NCBI RefSeq assembly: GCF_002483225.1
Contig: NZ_DLHL01000044.1
Location: 19,596-76,261, forward strand
DNA from: Gemmatimonas sp. UBA7669
GTDB lineage: Bacteria > Gemmatimonadota > Gemmatimonadetes > Gemmatimonadales > Gemmatimonadaceae
Length of the DNA stretch: 56,666 nt
Direction: 5' to 3'
The notes below the pieces were generated by a model. The model made no database searches. It saw only the letters and a program-made list of their open reading frames with translations, and was not told where the DNA came from. The position numbers were made by a program, and so were the translations under genes. This document shows, in pieces, positions 9,854-18,260 of this stretch. Positions within the stretch are counted from its first letter, which is position 1. Each line of letters opens with the position of its first letter.

Positions 9854-12060
9854 CCGATGTGTCCGCTCGGGCGGCTCGCGCATGGCCGCAGGACATGCTG
9901 AAGGCAACGCTGCAAGACGTGCAACGGGCGCTTACGCACGCGCGGCGTGGACGTGTGCTCTTGCTGGTGATGGCTTCCGCGCTTGGGACTGCCGTGCTGG
10001 CGCGCCTGATGCTACGTGTGCCGCAGGCAGCCGCAACGCCGGGGACGACCGTTGCCGTAGTCGTGCTGTTTGGCGTGCTCGTGGTGGCTCTGGTTGTCCG
10101 CGCACGTCGAGCTGAGTGGACTGAACCCTCACTGCCTCGCGTTGCGCTATGGATTGAGGAACAGACCGAGGAAACACCGACGCACGCGCTGGTGACCTGG
10201 GCTGAGCTTGCTGCTGCACCATTGTCACCGCCCTCGTCGTGGGATTCGCCGAGTGAGGGGCTGCAGCAGTCGGCCAACGAAGTCGTGACGCGGAGTGCAA
10301 ACAGCGGGGCGCTGGCGCGTGCGCTCTCGCGCCGACGCTGGGCGCTGTGGCGTGGCCCCTTGCTCTTTGTCGCCGGCGCCGTGTTGCTCTTGCTGGTTGG
10401 CGGGAAACGGCAGCCGGCCTTCAATTCGGCCACGGTCGGCAACACGCGCAGCGAAGGGCCCGCCGCCCCCGGTGCGACAGGCAGCAGTGCTGGTGGTTTG
10501 GGGCGATTGCGCATGCGGGTTGAGCCACCGCGTTACGCGGGCATTCCCGACAGCGTGTTTGACGATGCGAGCTCTGTGCGTGCACTCAGCGGCAGCCGCA
10601 TTGTCGTGGAGGGCGTCGGCGTTGCACCGCATGCCACGCTGGCGGTGGTGGGCACAGACAGCGCAGGGCGCGCTGCCCCACGTGTGCTCCGTACCGCCAG
10701 CGACTCGCTGGGGGGATGGCTTCTGCGCTTTGCTGCGCAGGACGTTCCGCTGGCACTCGGCCTCCGCCGGGGGGAGGCATCGAGACTGCTGGTCGTGGAG
10801 GGTGTGCGGGACTCACTTCCCCGAGTGAGCCTCGAAGCGCCTGCACGGGACAGTGTGTTTCGCGAAGCCCGAGGTAGCCTCGTACTCGAGGCGCGGGCCA
10901 GTGACGACCTGGGCGTGGCGTCGGCTTCGTTCGAATTGGTGGTGAGTTCCGGCGAGGGTGAGCGATTCACGGTGCGCACCGTGCTGGTCGGTGCGCAACG
11001 CTACGCGCCACCGGCAAAGCGGGCCAGCTGGCGTGGCACGCTGGACCTCGCTGCGCTTGGACTCGGACCCGGGGATGTCGTACATGTGCGTGCGGTCGCC
11101 CGTGATGCGCATCCGCTGGCGAGTCGCGAAGCTGGAAGCAGTGAAACACGCGCCTTCCGCATTGCACGTCCCGCCGAGTACGACTCGGTGGCGGTGGAGC
11201 CTGCGCCACCGCCGGCGGTGGATTCGTCGCTGCTGAGTCAACGCATGCTGCTCATGCTGACCGAACGACTCGATGCACGGCAGAAGCGTATGGCGCGCGC
11301 TGAGGTGCTGCGTGAATCGCTGCGCATCGCACGGGACCAGCAGAAGCTGCGGCTGGCGGTCGGCGATGTGGTGTTTCAGCGCCTGAGCGGCGAGTCCAGT
11401 GTCGAGCATGCGCACTATGCCGGTGACGGGCATGATCATGGCGTGGATCAGCAGGGTGGCAAGCTGGCCATGAGCACCAATAGCACAACGGGCATGCTCG
11501 AAGAAGGCAACGACTCACCCATCGTGGCCATCAACAAGCCCCTGCTCGAAGCCTACAACGCCATGTGGGACGCGGGACGCGCCCTGGAGCAGGGCGATCC
11601 GCGTGGCGCCATTCCGGCGATGCGCCGCGCGCTCGAGGCCATTGAGCGCTCGCGCGCGGCCACGCGACTCTATCTGCGTGGTCGTCCGCCGCAGGTCATC
11701 GTGGACCTGGCCAAGGTGCGCCTGACCGGAAAGGACACGGGCCAAACCTTGCCGCGCAGCACACGACTGGCCGTGCCGACCTTGTCTGCACAGCGTGATG
11801 CCCGACTGGTGGCCGTGGCGGTGGAGATGGCGCGGGAGTCGGCTACCCCAAACGCAGAACGGCGCCCGGTGCGCGATTCGCTGCTGTTGCTGCGTGCGGA
11901 AGCGCTGGCCGACGATCCGGCGTTTGCGGCGGCGCTGGGCCGCCTGCTGGACGCCATGGGCAAAGGTGGTGATGTAACCAACGAGTTCGTGGCCGCGCGG
12001 CGTGTGCTCGGCAATGTGCGGCGAGCAGCGGTGCAGCCGTGGAGCAGCGGTACGCCATGA
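9850..12060 (+). CDS. DUF4175-like large membrane protein
   Basis: 736 residues from GTG 9850, chosen because it overlaps the upstream TGA by 4 bp; an upstream TTG/ATG would overlap by 20-70 bases. It has two TM helices near residues 40-85 and a third near 160-180. A large exported beta-rich part follows (around 10500-11200) and then a helical C-terminal part with many Arg and Gln (from about 11230). This arrangement matches DUF4175-type proteins found in MoxR/DUF4159 clusters of Bacteroidota and related phyla. A His/Asp-rich patch (HAHYAGDGHDHGVD) lies near 11405. Function unknown. Confidence 0.65.
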   Translation: MTDVSARAARAWPQDMLKATLQDVQRALTHARRGRVLLLVMASALGTAVLARLMLRVPQAAATPGTTVAVVVLFGVLVVALVVRARRAEWTEPSLPRVALWIEEQTEETPTHALVTWAELAAAPLSPPSSWDSPSEGLQQSANEVVTRSANSGALARALSRRRWALWRGPLLFVAGAVLLLLVGGKRQPAFNSATVGNTRSEGPAAPGATGSSAGGLGRLRMRVEPPRYAGIPDSVFDDASSVRALSGSRIVVEGVGVAPHATLAVVGTDSAGRAAPRVLRTASDSLGGWLLRFAAQDVPLALGLRRGEASRLLVVEGVRDSLPRVSLEAPARDSVFREARGSLVLEARASDDLGVASASFELVVSSGEGERFTVRTVLVGAQRYAPPAKRASWRGTLDLAALGLGPGDVVHVRAVARDAHPLASREAGSSETRAFRIARPAEYDSVAVEPAPPPAVDSSLLSQRMLLMLTERLDARQKRMARAEVLRESLRIARDQQKLRLAVGDVVFQRLSGESSVEHAHYAGDGHDHGVDQQGGKLAMSTNSTTGMLEEGNDSPIVAINKPLLEAYNAMWDAGRALEQGDPRGAIPAMRRALEAIERSRAATRLYLRGRPPQVIVDLAKVRLTGKDTGQTLPRSTRLAVPTLSAQRDARLVAVAVEMARESATPNAERRPVRDSLLLLRAEALADDPAFAAALGRLLDAMGKGGDVTNEFVAARRVLGNVRRAAVQPWSSGTP

Positions 12061-12704
12061 CCCCTCACGATCAGCTGGCGAATCACGAGGTTCCGGCGCC
12101 CTTCGTGTTTGCCACGGCGCAGTACGAGTCCGGCGACTGGGACTCGGCTCCGTTGGTGCCGGCCAACGTGATCGACTCGGTGGCGCGCTACACGGCGCTT
12201 CCGGTACGGCCACAGGGGGTCACGGTACCGCTGTCATCGACGGCCATCATGCAGTACCCGCTTCTGTATCTCACCGGGCATCTGCCGGTGCGTTTCACCG
12301 AGCGGGAGGCGGAGACGCTGCGGCGCTATCTCGCGCGTGGCGGGCTGCTGTTCGTGGATGACCACAACCACGACGTGGACGGTGCGTTCAACAAGACCGC
12401 ACGCGAAGAGATTCGTCGGGTGGCGGGCCCTCTGATGCCGCTGCCCAACACCCACGAACTGTATCGCTGTTTCTTCGTGTTCGAGAATGGTCCGCCCACT
12501 ACATCGCATGAAATGAACGGGTGGGGTGACAACCTCGTGCACGAGCATCTCGACGCCGTGCTGCACGAGGGACGGATTCGTGTGCTGTTCTCCAACAAGG
12601 ACTATAGTTCCGAATGGAGCTTTCACCCCGACAACAAGCGCTTCCTCTCGGTGGACAACACCAAGTTCGGCGTCAATCTGGTGGTGTATGCCCTCACCCG
12701 CTGA
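12057..12704 (+). CDS. DUF4159 domain-containing protein
   Basis: 215 residues, starting at the ATG that overlaps the previous TGA (ATGA). Recognisable features are FATAQYESGDWDS near the N-terminus, the YPLLYLTGH segment, a glutamine-amidotransferase-like RRYLARGGLLFVDDHNHDVD stretch, and a C-terminal DNKRFLSVDN/KFGVNLVVYAL tail. DUF4159 domains resemble class I GATase folds without a proven reaction. The gene is part of the MoxR operon and overlaps the next gene by 17 bases. Confidence 0.85.
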   Translation: MTPHDQLANHEVPAPFVFATAQYESGDWDSAPLVPANVIDSVARYTALPVRPQGVTVPLSSTAIMQYPLLYLTGHLPVRFTEREAETLRRYLARGGLLFVDDHNHDVDGAFNKTAREEIRRVAGPLMPLPNTHELYRCFFVFENGPPTTSHEMNGWGDNLVHEHLDAVLHEGRIRVLFSNKDYSSEWSFHPDNKRFLSVDNTKFGVNLVVYALTR

Positions 12705-14109
12705 ACGCGCGTCGGCCAGACCACGTGCCGCCTTCGAGGGCCTGTGCCGGCTCGCTGCCGTCCTCGCCTTGGCGGCCGCGCTCTGGCGCACGTCGGCCGA
12801 GCATGCGAATGCTGCGGACTATGCACCGGAAACGCTTCATCTGTCCGTCGGCCAGACGGATTCATCGCTGGCGGCGCATCTCATACAGCGCATCGGTGCA
12901 CCAAACGGTGCGTCAGTTGACACGATTCCGCTCCGTCTTTCGGTGCTGCCTTCGCCATCGCAACGGGCGATGCTCGGCGTGTTGTCGCAATCGGGGACGG
13001 TGCTTCCGTGGCGCGACGGCAGCGGGAGCCGGGGCTTCGCGGCGCAGGTCGTGCGCGAGGCCGGCCCAACGGAGCCTCTTCATGTGCGGGCAGCGGTTCC
13101 GCGTGGTGCCGTGAGCCTGCGAGATGCTGGAGGGCTCATGGACTCACTGGTTGCGGGGCGGGACAGTCTCGTTGCGTGGCAATTGCGTACGGCCGCGGCG
13201 CCACTTCGTCTTGAGACCGCGCGGGCCGCGTTGAGCCTGCCCATGCCGGCGCCGACGGCCCCCAAGATGCTGCGCGTGATGGGTGAGCCCGGGTGGGAGT
13301 TCAAGTTCACGGTGGCCGCACTGGAAGAAGCGGGATGGCGTGTGGACGGCGCCGTGCGTGTTTCACCCACCGCGCGTGTGACCCTTGGCCCGGTGGCGCT
13401 GCTCGATACGGCGAAACATGCGGCGGTTGTCATTACCGACAGTACCGAGGTGGACGCGGCAAGTCTGCAGCGATTTGTGCAGCGTGGCGGTGGCTTGGTG
13501 CTCCTGGGTGATGCGCTGCGCATTCCGGCACTTGCGGCGTTGCGGCCGGCCCAGGCCACGCTGCGCCATGGCGCACTCGCTGGTGGCCTGGAGACCGATC
13601 AGCCGCTCACGGGACTTGAGCGATGGGAACTGACCCCGCGTGCCGGGGCTCAGGTTCTGCAGGCCGCCTCGGGTGATGCCGATGAGGGGCATGCGCATGA
13701 GGAGGCGCTGCTGGTGGCCCATCGGGTTGGTGCCGGCCGCGTGGTAGCCTCGGCCCATCGCGAACTCTGGCGCTGGCGCATGGAAGGTCCGGACGGTGGT
13801 CTTGAAGCGCACCGGCGCTGGTGGCAGGACGTGGTGGCGGCGGCCGGGGCGCCTTCGCCGGGCGCTACGTTCACCGCATCAGAACGTACGCCGTTTGCCG
13901 GGGACGCTGCGCCGTACGCCGACCTCGTTGGCTGGATCGGTGCTCCCATCGCCACGGACAGTGCGCCGAGTCCCCCCTCTGGTCAGACGGCGGCGCAAGT
14001 CACACGTTCCACACCATCCCGCACGCCATGGGCGGCGTGGCTCGGGGTGCTGGCCATGGCGCTGTTGTGTGCCGAGTGGGGATCGCGTCGTCTGCGCGGT
14101 CTGCGCTAG
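12688..14109 (+). CDS. Membrane-anchored protein, last gene of MoxR operon
   Basis: About 473 residues starting at ATG 12688 inside the end of the DUF4159 gene. An N-terminal hydrophobic helix (LCRLAAVLALAAALW) and a C-terminal TM helix (AAWLGVLAMALLCAEWGSRR) flank an exported domain. Around 13430-13520 there is a GATase-like segment (AAVVITDSTEV...LQRFVQRGGGLVLLGDALR), as in BatA/DUF4350-type proteins of these clusters. An acidic/His-rich stretch (DADEGHAHEE) is near 13680. I do not recognise a specific named family. Confidence 0.7.
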   Translation: MPSPAERASARPRAAFEGLCRLAAVLALAAALWRTSAEHANAADYAPETLHLSVGQTDSSLAAHLIQRIGAPNGASVDTIPLRLSVLPSPSQRAMLGVLSQSGTVLPWRDGSGSRGFAAQVVREAGPTEPLHVRAAVPRGAVSLRDAGGLMDSLVAGRDSLVAWQLRTAAAPLRLETARAALSLPMPAPTAPKMLRVMGEPGWEFKFTVAALEEAGWRVDGAVRVSPTARVTLGPVALLDTAKHAAVVITDSTEVDAASLQRFVQRGGGLVLLGDALRIPALAALRPAQATLRHGALAGGLETDQPLTGLERWELTPRAGAQVLQAASGDADEGHAHEEALLVAHRVGAGRVVASAHRELWRWRMEGPDGGLEAHRRWWQDVVAAAGAPSPGATFTASERTPFAGDAAPYADLVGWIGAPIATDSAPSPPSGQTAAQVTRSTPSRTPWAAWLGVLAMALLCAEWGSRRLRGLR

Positions 14110-14158
14110 TGCGCACGTCGCGACGGCGGCTTGCCTGACGTCTTCTTCAAGGTCTGAC

Positions 14159-15091
14159 ATGAGCACTCGCGTGGCGCTGTTGTCCCACTCTGATTGCGGT
14201 GAACACGACACGGGGTGGGAGCACCCGGAACACGTGGGCCGTCTGGTCGCCATTCCGCGCGCACTCAAGCATCGGCTTGATCTCTTCGATGCGCTGCAAC
14301 ACATCGAAGGGCGTCACGCCAACGAAGACGAACTCGCCCTGGCGCATGATCGCGCCTACATCGCCCGGGTGCGCGACACGGTGGCGCAGGGCGGCGGACG
14401 CATGGATCCGGACACCGTACTGAGTCCGGGGTCGTGGGGGGCCATCACCGCCGGCGCCGGCTGTGTGTTGGATGGCGTGGACCTCGCGTTCTCCGGGGCG
14501 GCGTTGCGCAGCTTCAGTGCGGTACGCCCGCCCGGCCATCACGCGGTGCGCGACCGCGCCATGGGGTTCTGTCTTTTCGGCAACGTGGCCATTGCGGCGC
14601 ACTATGCCGTTGCCAGACATGGTTGCGAACGGGTGCTGGTGGTGGATTGGGACGTGCATCACGGCAATGGCACGCAGGCGCTCGTGGAACATGATCCGCG
14701 CATTCGCTTCGTAAGCATGCATCAGTGGCCGTGGTATCCCGGTACGGGCGCCGCAGATGACCGCGGTCCGCATCAGAGTGTGTGGAACGTGCCCATGCCG
14801 CCCTCGCTGGCGCCGTTGCGATATACCGATGCACTGTTTTCCGCCATCGACGCGGCCACGCGGGATTTCACGCCGGATCTGGTGCTGATCAGCGCCGGAT
14901 TCGATTGTCTGGCCGGCGACCCGCTTGGCGCATTCACCCTCACCATGGACGAGGTGCGGAGTATGACGCGCTTTATTGTCGCCCGTGCCGAGTCGTGGTG
15001 TGGGGGGCGTGTGGTGAGTGCGCTGGAGGGAGGCTACGCACCTGAACAGGTGGCGCAGGCCGTGCTGGTGCATCTCGAAGCGCTGGCCTGA
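14159..15091 (+). CDS. Histone deacetylase family protein (AcuC/acetylpolyamine amidohydrolase-like)
   Basis: 310 residues from ATG 14159; the longer reading frame upstream overlaps the previous gene and is not needed. Family hallmarks are the RPPGHHAVRDRAMGFC active-site segment with paired His, the zinc-binding D-x-H in VDWDVHHGNGT, and a further zinc Asp in SAGFDCLAGDPLG. The N-terminal HPEHVGRL element is also typical. These zinc hydrolases deacetylate small amines, proteins or acetoin-related substrates. Substrate not predictable here. All expected catalytic residues are present. Confidence 0.93.
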   Translation: MSTRVALLSHSDCGEHDTGWEHPEHVGRLVAIPRALKHRLDLFDALQHIEGRHANEDELALAHDRAYIARVRDTVAQGGGRMDPDTVLSPGSWGAITAGAGCVLDGVDLAFSGAALRSFSAVRPPGHHAVRDRAMGFCLFGNVAIAAHYAVARHGCERVLVVDWDVHHGNGTQALVEHDPRIRFVSMHQWPWYPGTGAADDRGPHQSVWNVPMPPSLAPLRYTDALFSAIDAATRDFTPDLVLISAGFDCLAGDPLGAFTLTMDEVRSMTRFIVARAESWCGGRVVSALEGGYAPEQVAQAVLVHLEALA

Positions 15092-15093
15092 CG

Positions 15094-16191
15094 ATGGCCC
15101 GCTCGCGAGGGGGACGCGGCGGCCGTGGCCGGCGCCATGGTGTGGGAGTTGAGCGGCCAGTCACCGAACGGGTGGTGCCTACGTCTGTCCCGGGGAAACC
15201 CGATCCGCTGCCGCGCGCGATGTATCACCCGCCGGGGGCGGCCGACGATGGCGTGGAGCTGGCCTGTCATCCGCGGGACTTCCCGCAGCGTGTAGCGTCG
15301 GGTGGCCCCCTGTGGGTGGACATCGACTCCACCGTGCGCTCGCAGCATGCGCTGTTGGAGAAGGTCTTTCATTTACACCCGCTGGCCATCGAAGACACGC
15401 TCAATCCGTCATCGCGCGTCAAGCTGGAAGAGTACCCGGACTTTGTGTACGTGGTGATGCGTGTCGTGAGCCTCGCGGCCGACACCGAGGATCCCTACGA
15501 TCTCAGCAGCACCGACCTGCACTGCTTCCTCGGGCCGAGCTGGCTGGTGACGGTTCATGCGGGGCCGGTGGCGCCCGTAGAGCACGTGTGGGCCATGCTG
15601 CAGCGGACACCGGAACTGCTGGCGCGTGGGCCGGAGCGCACCTTGCACGCCATTCTCGACACCACCATCGACGCCTACTTCCCCATCCTCGATCAGGTGG
15701 ACGAGTTCATCGACGGTCTCGAGGAGCGGGTGTTTGTGCGCTTCGACGAGCATGCCCTGCGCGATGTCTTTCACGTGAAGCGGCTCGTGCTCACGCTGCG
15801 GCGCTATCTGCAGCCCTCGCGTGAGGTGCTGAACGTGCTCACCAACCGGCCCTCGCCGCTGGTGGCTCCGGAGGTGCAGGTGTATTTCCGCGACATCTAC
15901 GACCACGTGCTGCGCATCAACGACGCATTGGACACGTATCGGGATCTGCTGAGCAGCACCATGGACTCGTATCTCACGCAGGTGTCGAATCGGCTGGGGG
16001 CGGCCACCAAGCGTCTGTCGGTGGTGGCCACGCTGTCGCTTCCGTTCGTGACGGTGAGCGGCATGTGGGGCATGAACTTCGTCAACATGCCGCTGGCCAA
16101 CTGGCCGCACGGGTTCTGGGTGCTGCTGGGCGTGCAGGTGGCATTGGCCGCGGTGCTATTTTTCGTGCTGCGACGTCGCGCGATCGCCTGA
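15094..16191 (+). CDS. corA: Magnesium/cobalt transporter CorA
   Basis: 365 residues, inner membrane. The C-terminus carries the signature GMN within GMWGMNFVNMP between two TM helices: the first includes VVATLSLPFVTVSGMWG, the second WVLLGVQVALAAVLFFVL. The long cytoplasmic N-terminal domain includes the IEDTLNPSSRVKLEEYPDF block. CorA forms pentameric Mg2+/Co2+ channels. The start ATG is 2 bases after the previous stop, suggesting cotranscription. The first 45 residues are Arg/Gly-rich and not typical of the family. Confidence 0.95.
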   Translation: MARSRGGRGGRGRRHGVGVERPVTERVVPTSVPGKPDPLPRAMYHPPGAADDGVELACHPRDFPQRVASGGPLWVDIDSTVRSQHALLEKVFHLHPLAIEDTLNPSSRVKLEEYPDFVYVVMRVVSLAADTEDPYDLSSTDLHCFLGPSWLVTVHAGPVAPVEHVWAMLQRTPELLARGPERTLHAILDTTIDAYFPILDQVDEFIDGLEERVFVRFDEHALRDVFHVKRLVLTLRRYLQPSREVLNVLTNRPSPLVAPEVQVYFRDIYDHVLRINDALDTYRDLLSSTMDSYLTQVSNRLGAATKRLSVVATLSLPFVTVSGMWGMNFVNMPLANWPHGFWVLLGVQVALAAVLFFVLRRRAIA

Positions 16192-16215
16192 CCATCTCCC
16201 ACCGCCCGAGTTCCG

Positions 16216-17214
16216 ATGTTCTGTCCAGACTGTGGCACCTGGAACCGCGCTGCCGCGGCCACCTGCACGCGCTGTGGCACGCGCCTGCCTGATGTGGCAG
16301 CGCCGCCGCTTGACGTGCCGGATGAGGAGCTGCGCGAGCTGCGGGCGGCGACAGGCAATCGCTACACGATCGTCAAGCGCCTGGGCAGCGGCGGCATGGC
16401 GCACGTGTACCTTGCGCGTCACGCCGTGCTGGGCCGGCCGCTGGTCATCAAGGTGCTGCATCGCAGCCTGTCGCAAGAGCCGGAGATGCGCGAGCGGTTC
16501 CGCCGTGAGGCGGAGGCGGCGTCACGGCTGGTGCATCCGTACATCTGCGCGATTGCCGACATGGGGACCAGCGGCAACATGGAGTATCTGGTCATGCCCT
16601 ACTATGCAGGGGGATCGCTGGCCGACCTTCTGTCGCGGCGCAAGACGGTGGGCGCCACGACGGCGGCAGCGGTGGCGGCGCAGGTGGCCAGTGGGCTCGA
16701 CTATGCGCATCGCCGCGGTGTCATTCATCGCGACATCAAGCCCGACAACATTCTCTTCGACGAGGATGGCAACGTGGCGCTCACGGATTTCGGCATCGCG
16801 ACGGCACGCTTTCACGGCCGGTTGACGGCCAGCGGTCGCGCGATGGGCACTCCCCACTACATGTCGCCCGAGCAGGCCATGGGGCGGCTGGTGGATGGAC
16901 GCAGCGATCTCTATGCGGTGGGGCTGTTGCTCTACGAGATGCTGCTGGGACATCCGCCATTCGACGGTGAGGACAGTTATGCCGTGGGCTACAAGCATGT
17001 GCATGAGGCGCCGGTGGCGCCCGATCAGGTGGATGCCCGGGTGCCGAGCGCACTCAGTGCCATCGTGATGAAGTGCCTGGCCAAGCAGCCCGCTGAACGC
17101 TACGATCGCGGATTCGAACTGGGGGACGCCCTGGTGCAGTTTCTGGCCAGTGTCGGCGGCGATGACTACCGCAACGCCCGAACCGCCCGCGTATCCGGCC
17201 TGACACCGTTCTGA
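16216..17214 (+). CDS. Ser/Thr protein kinase with N-terminal zinc ribbon
   Basis: 332 residues. C3-x2-C6 and C17-x2-C20 form a zinc-ribbon knuckle. The kinase domain starts near residue 50: Gly loop LGSGGMAHVYLA, catalytic Lys79 (VIKVLH), HRD at 171-173 (IHRDIKPDN) and DFG at 191-193. The activation-loop end (GTPHYMSPEQ) is intact, so it should be active. There is no TM helix or PASTA/sensor extension after the kinase, so it is cytosolic, with the ribbon as the probable regulatory or binding element. A PP2C phosphatase that could oppose it is at 35724-36983. Confidence 0.95.
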   Translation: MFCPDCGTWNRAAAATCTRCGTRLPDVAAPPLDVPDEELRELRAATGNRYTIVKRLGSGGMAHVYLARHAVLGRPLVIKVLHRSLSQEPEMRERFRREAEAASRLVHPYICAIADMGTSGNMEYLVMPYYAGGSLADLLSRRKTVGATTAAAVAAQVASGLDYAHRRGVIHRDIKPDNILFDEDGNVALTDFGIATARFHGRLTASGRAMGTPHYMSPEQAMGRLVDGRSDLYAVGLLLYEMLLGHPPFDGEDSYAVGYKHVHEAPVAPDQVDARVPSALSAIVMKCLAKQPAERYDRGFELGDALVQFLASVGGDDYRNARTARVSGLTPF

Positions 17215-17237
17215 TCCCCTCCAATACTCCACTCCCC

Positions 17238-18260
17238 ATGCAGCTGCACGCCGAGATTCTCACCGTTACCACGCGGCATCCCTTCATCATCGCCCGTGGT
17301 GGACAGAGCAGCTACCGCACGGTGTTCGTTCGCCTCGTGGACAACGATGGCGCGGAAGGCTGGGGAGAAGCGGCGCCAAGCCGCTACTACGGGGAGACGG
17401 CCGACTCCGCCTTGCTGGCGGTGCAGCAGTTTGCGCCGGTTCTGGCCAACGCGGATGCGTGGTCGCTCGACGCCATTGAGCGCGAACTCGAAAAGACCCT
17501 GCGTGGCAATGCGGCCGCGCGCTGTGCCGTGAGCGCGGCGCTGCATGATCTGGCGGCGCGCCGGCTGGCGGTGCCGCTCTGGAAGTACTGGGGGCTCGAT
17601 CGATCGGCCGCGCCGCGCTCGAGCTTTACCATCGGCATCGCGCCTGACGAGGCGACTTTGCGCGCCCGTGTCCGAGAGGCGGCGCACTATCCCATTCTCA
17701 AGATCAAGCTGGGCTCGCACTGGGATCGCGAGGTCTTGCGCATCGTGCGGGAAGAAGCGCCGCGGGCTCAGCTTCGTGTTGATGCCAACGCGGCGTGGAC
17801 CGCCAAGCAGGCGCTTTCCATGCTCGACGCCTTGCACGACGTGGGCGTGGACATGCTGGAGCAGCCACTGCCTCCCCAGGATCTCGCCGGACTGCGCTTC
17901 GTTCGTGATCGGGCAGCCATTGCCGTGGTGGCCGACGAGTCCTGTCTCGTGGCCAGCGACATCCCCAAGTTGGCCGGCGTGGTGGATGGCGTGAACATCA
18001 AACTGGCCAAGTGCGGTTCGCTGCGTGAGGCGCTGCGCATGATTGCAGTGGCGCGCGCGCACGACATGCGCGTGATGTGTGGCTGCATGATCGAAACGAC
18101 CCTGGGCATTGCGGCAGCCGCACACTTCTCGCCGCTGCTCGACGACGCCGACCTCGATGGCGCGGCGCTCCTGTCTGACGATCCTTTCGATGGGCCGGGC
18201 ATCCCCAACGGGCAGGTCACGCTCGGCGACGCACCGGGGCTTGGTGTCACCCGGCGCTGA
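17238..18260 (+). CDS. Dipeptide epimerase (enolase superfamily, muconate-lactonizing subgroup)
   Basis: 340 residues. Active-site pattern of the MLE/Ala-Glu epimerase subgroup: K155-x-K157 (ILKIKLG), metal ligands D182 (VDANAAW), E208 (LEQPLP) and D233 (VADES), then the second Lys in NIKLAKCG and the DMRVMCGCMIET substrate segment. Such enzymes epimerise L-Ala-D/L-Glu and related dipeptides, part of murein peptide recycling. That would fit with the murQ-anmK-nagZ operon elsewhere in the window. Exact dipeptide specificity is inferred. Confidence 0.88.
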   Translation: MQLHAEILTVTTRHPFIIARGGQSSYRTVFVRLVDNDGAEGWGEAAPSRYYGETADSALLAVQQFAPVLANADAWSLDAIERELEKTLRGNAAARCAVSAALHDLAARRLAVPLWKYWGLDRSAAPRSSFTIGIAPDEATLRARVREAAHYPILKIKLGSHWDREVLRIVREEAPRAQLRVDANAAWTAKQALSMLDALHDVGVDMLEQPLPPQDLAGLRFVRDRAAIAVVADESCLVASDIPKLAGVVDGVNIKLAKCGSLREALRMIAVARAHDMRVMCGCMIETTLGIAAAAHFSPLLDDADLDGAALLSDDPFDGPGIPNGQVTLGDAPGLGVTRR

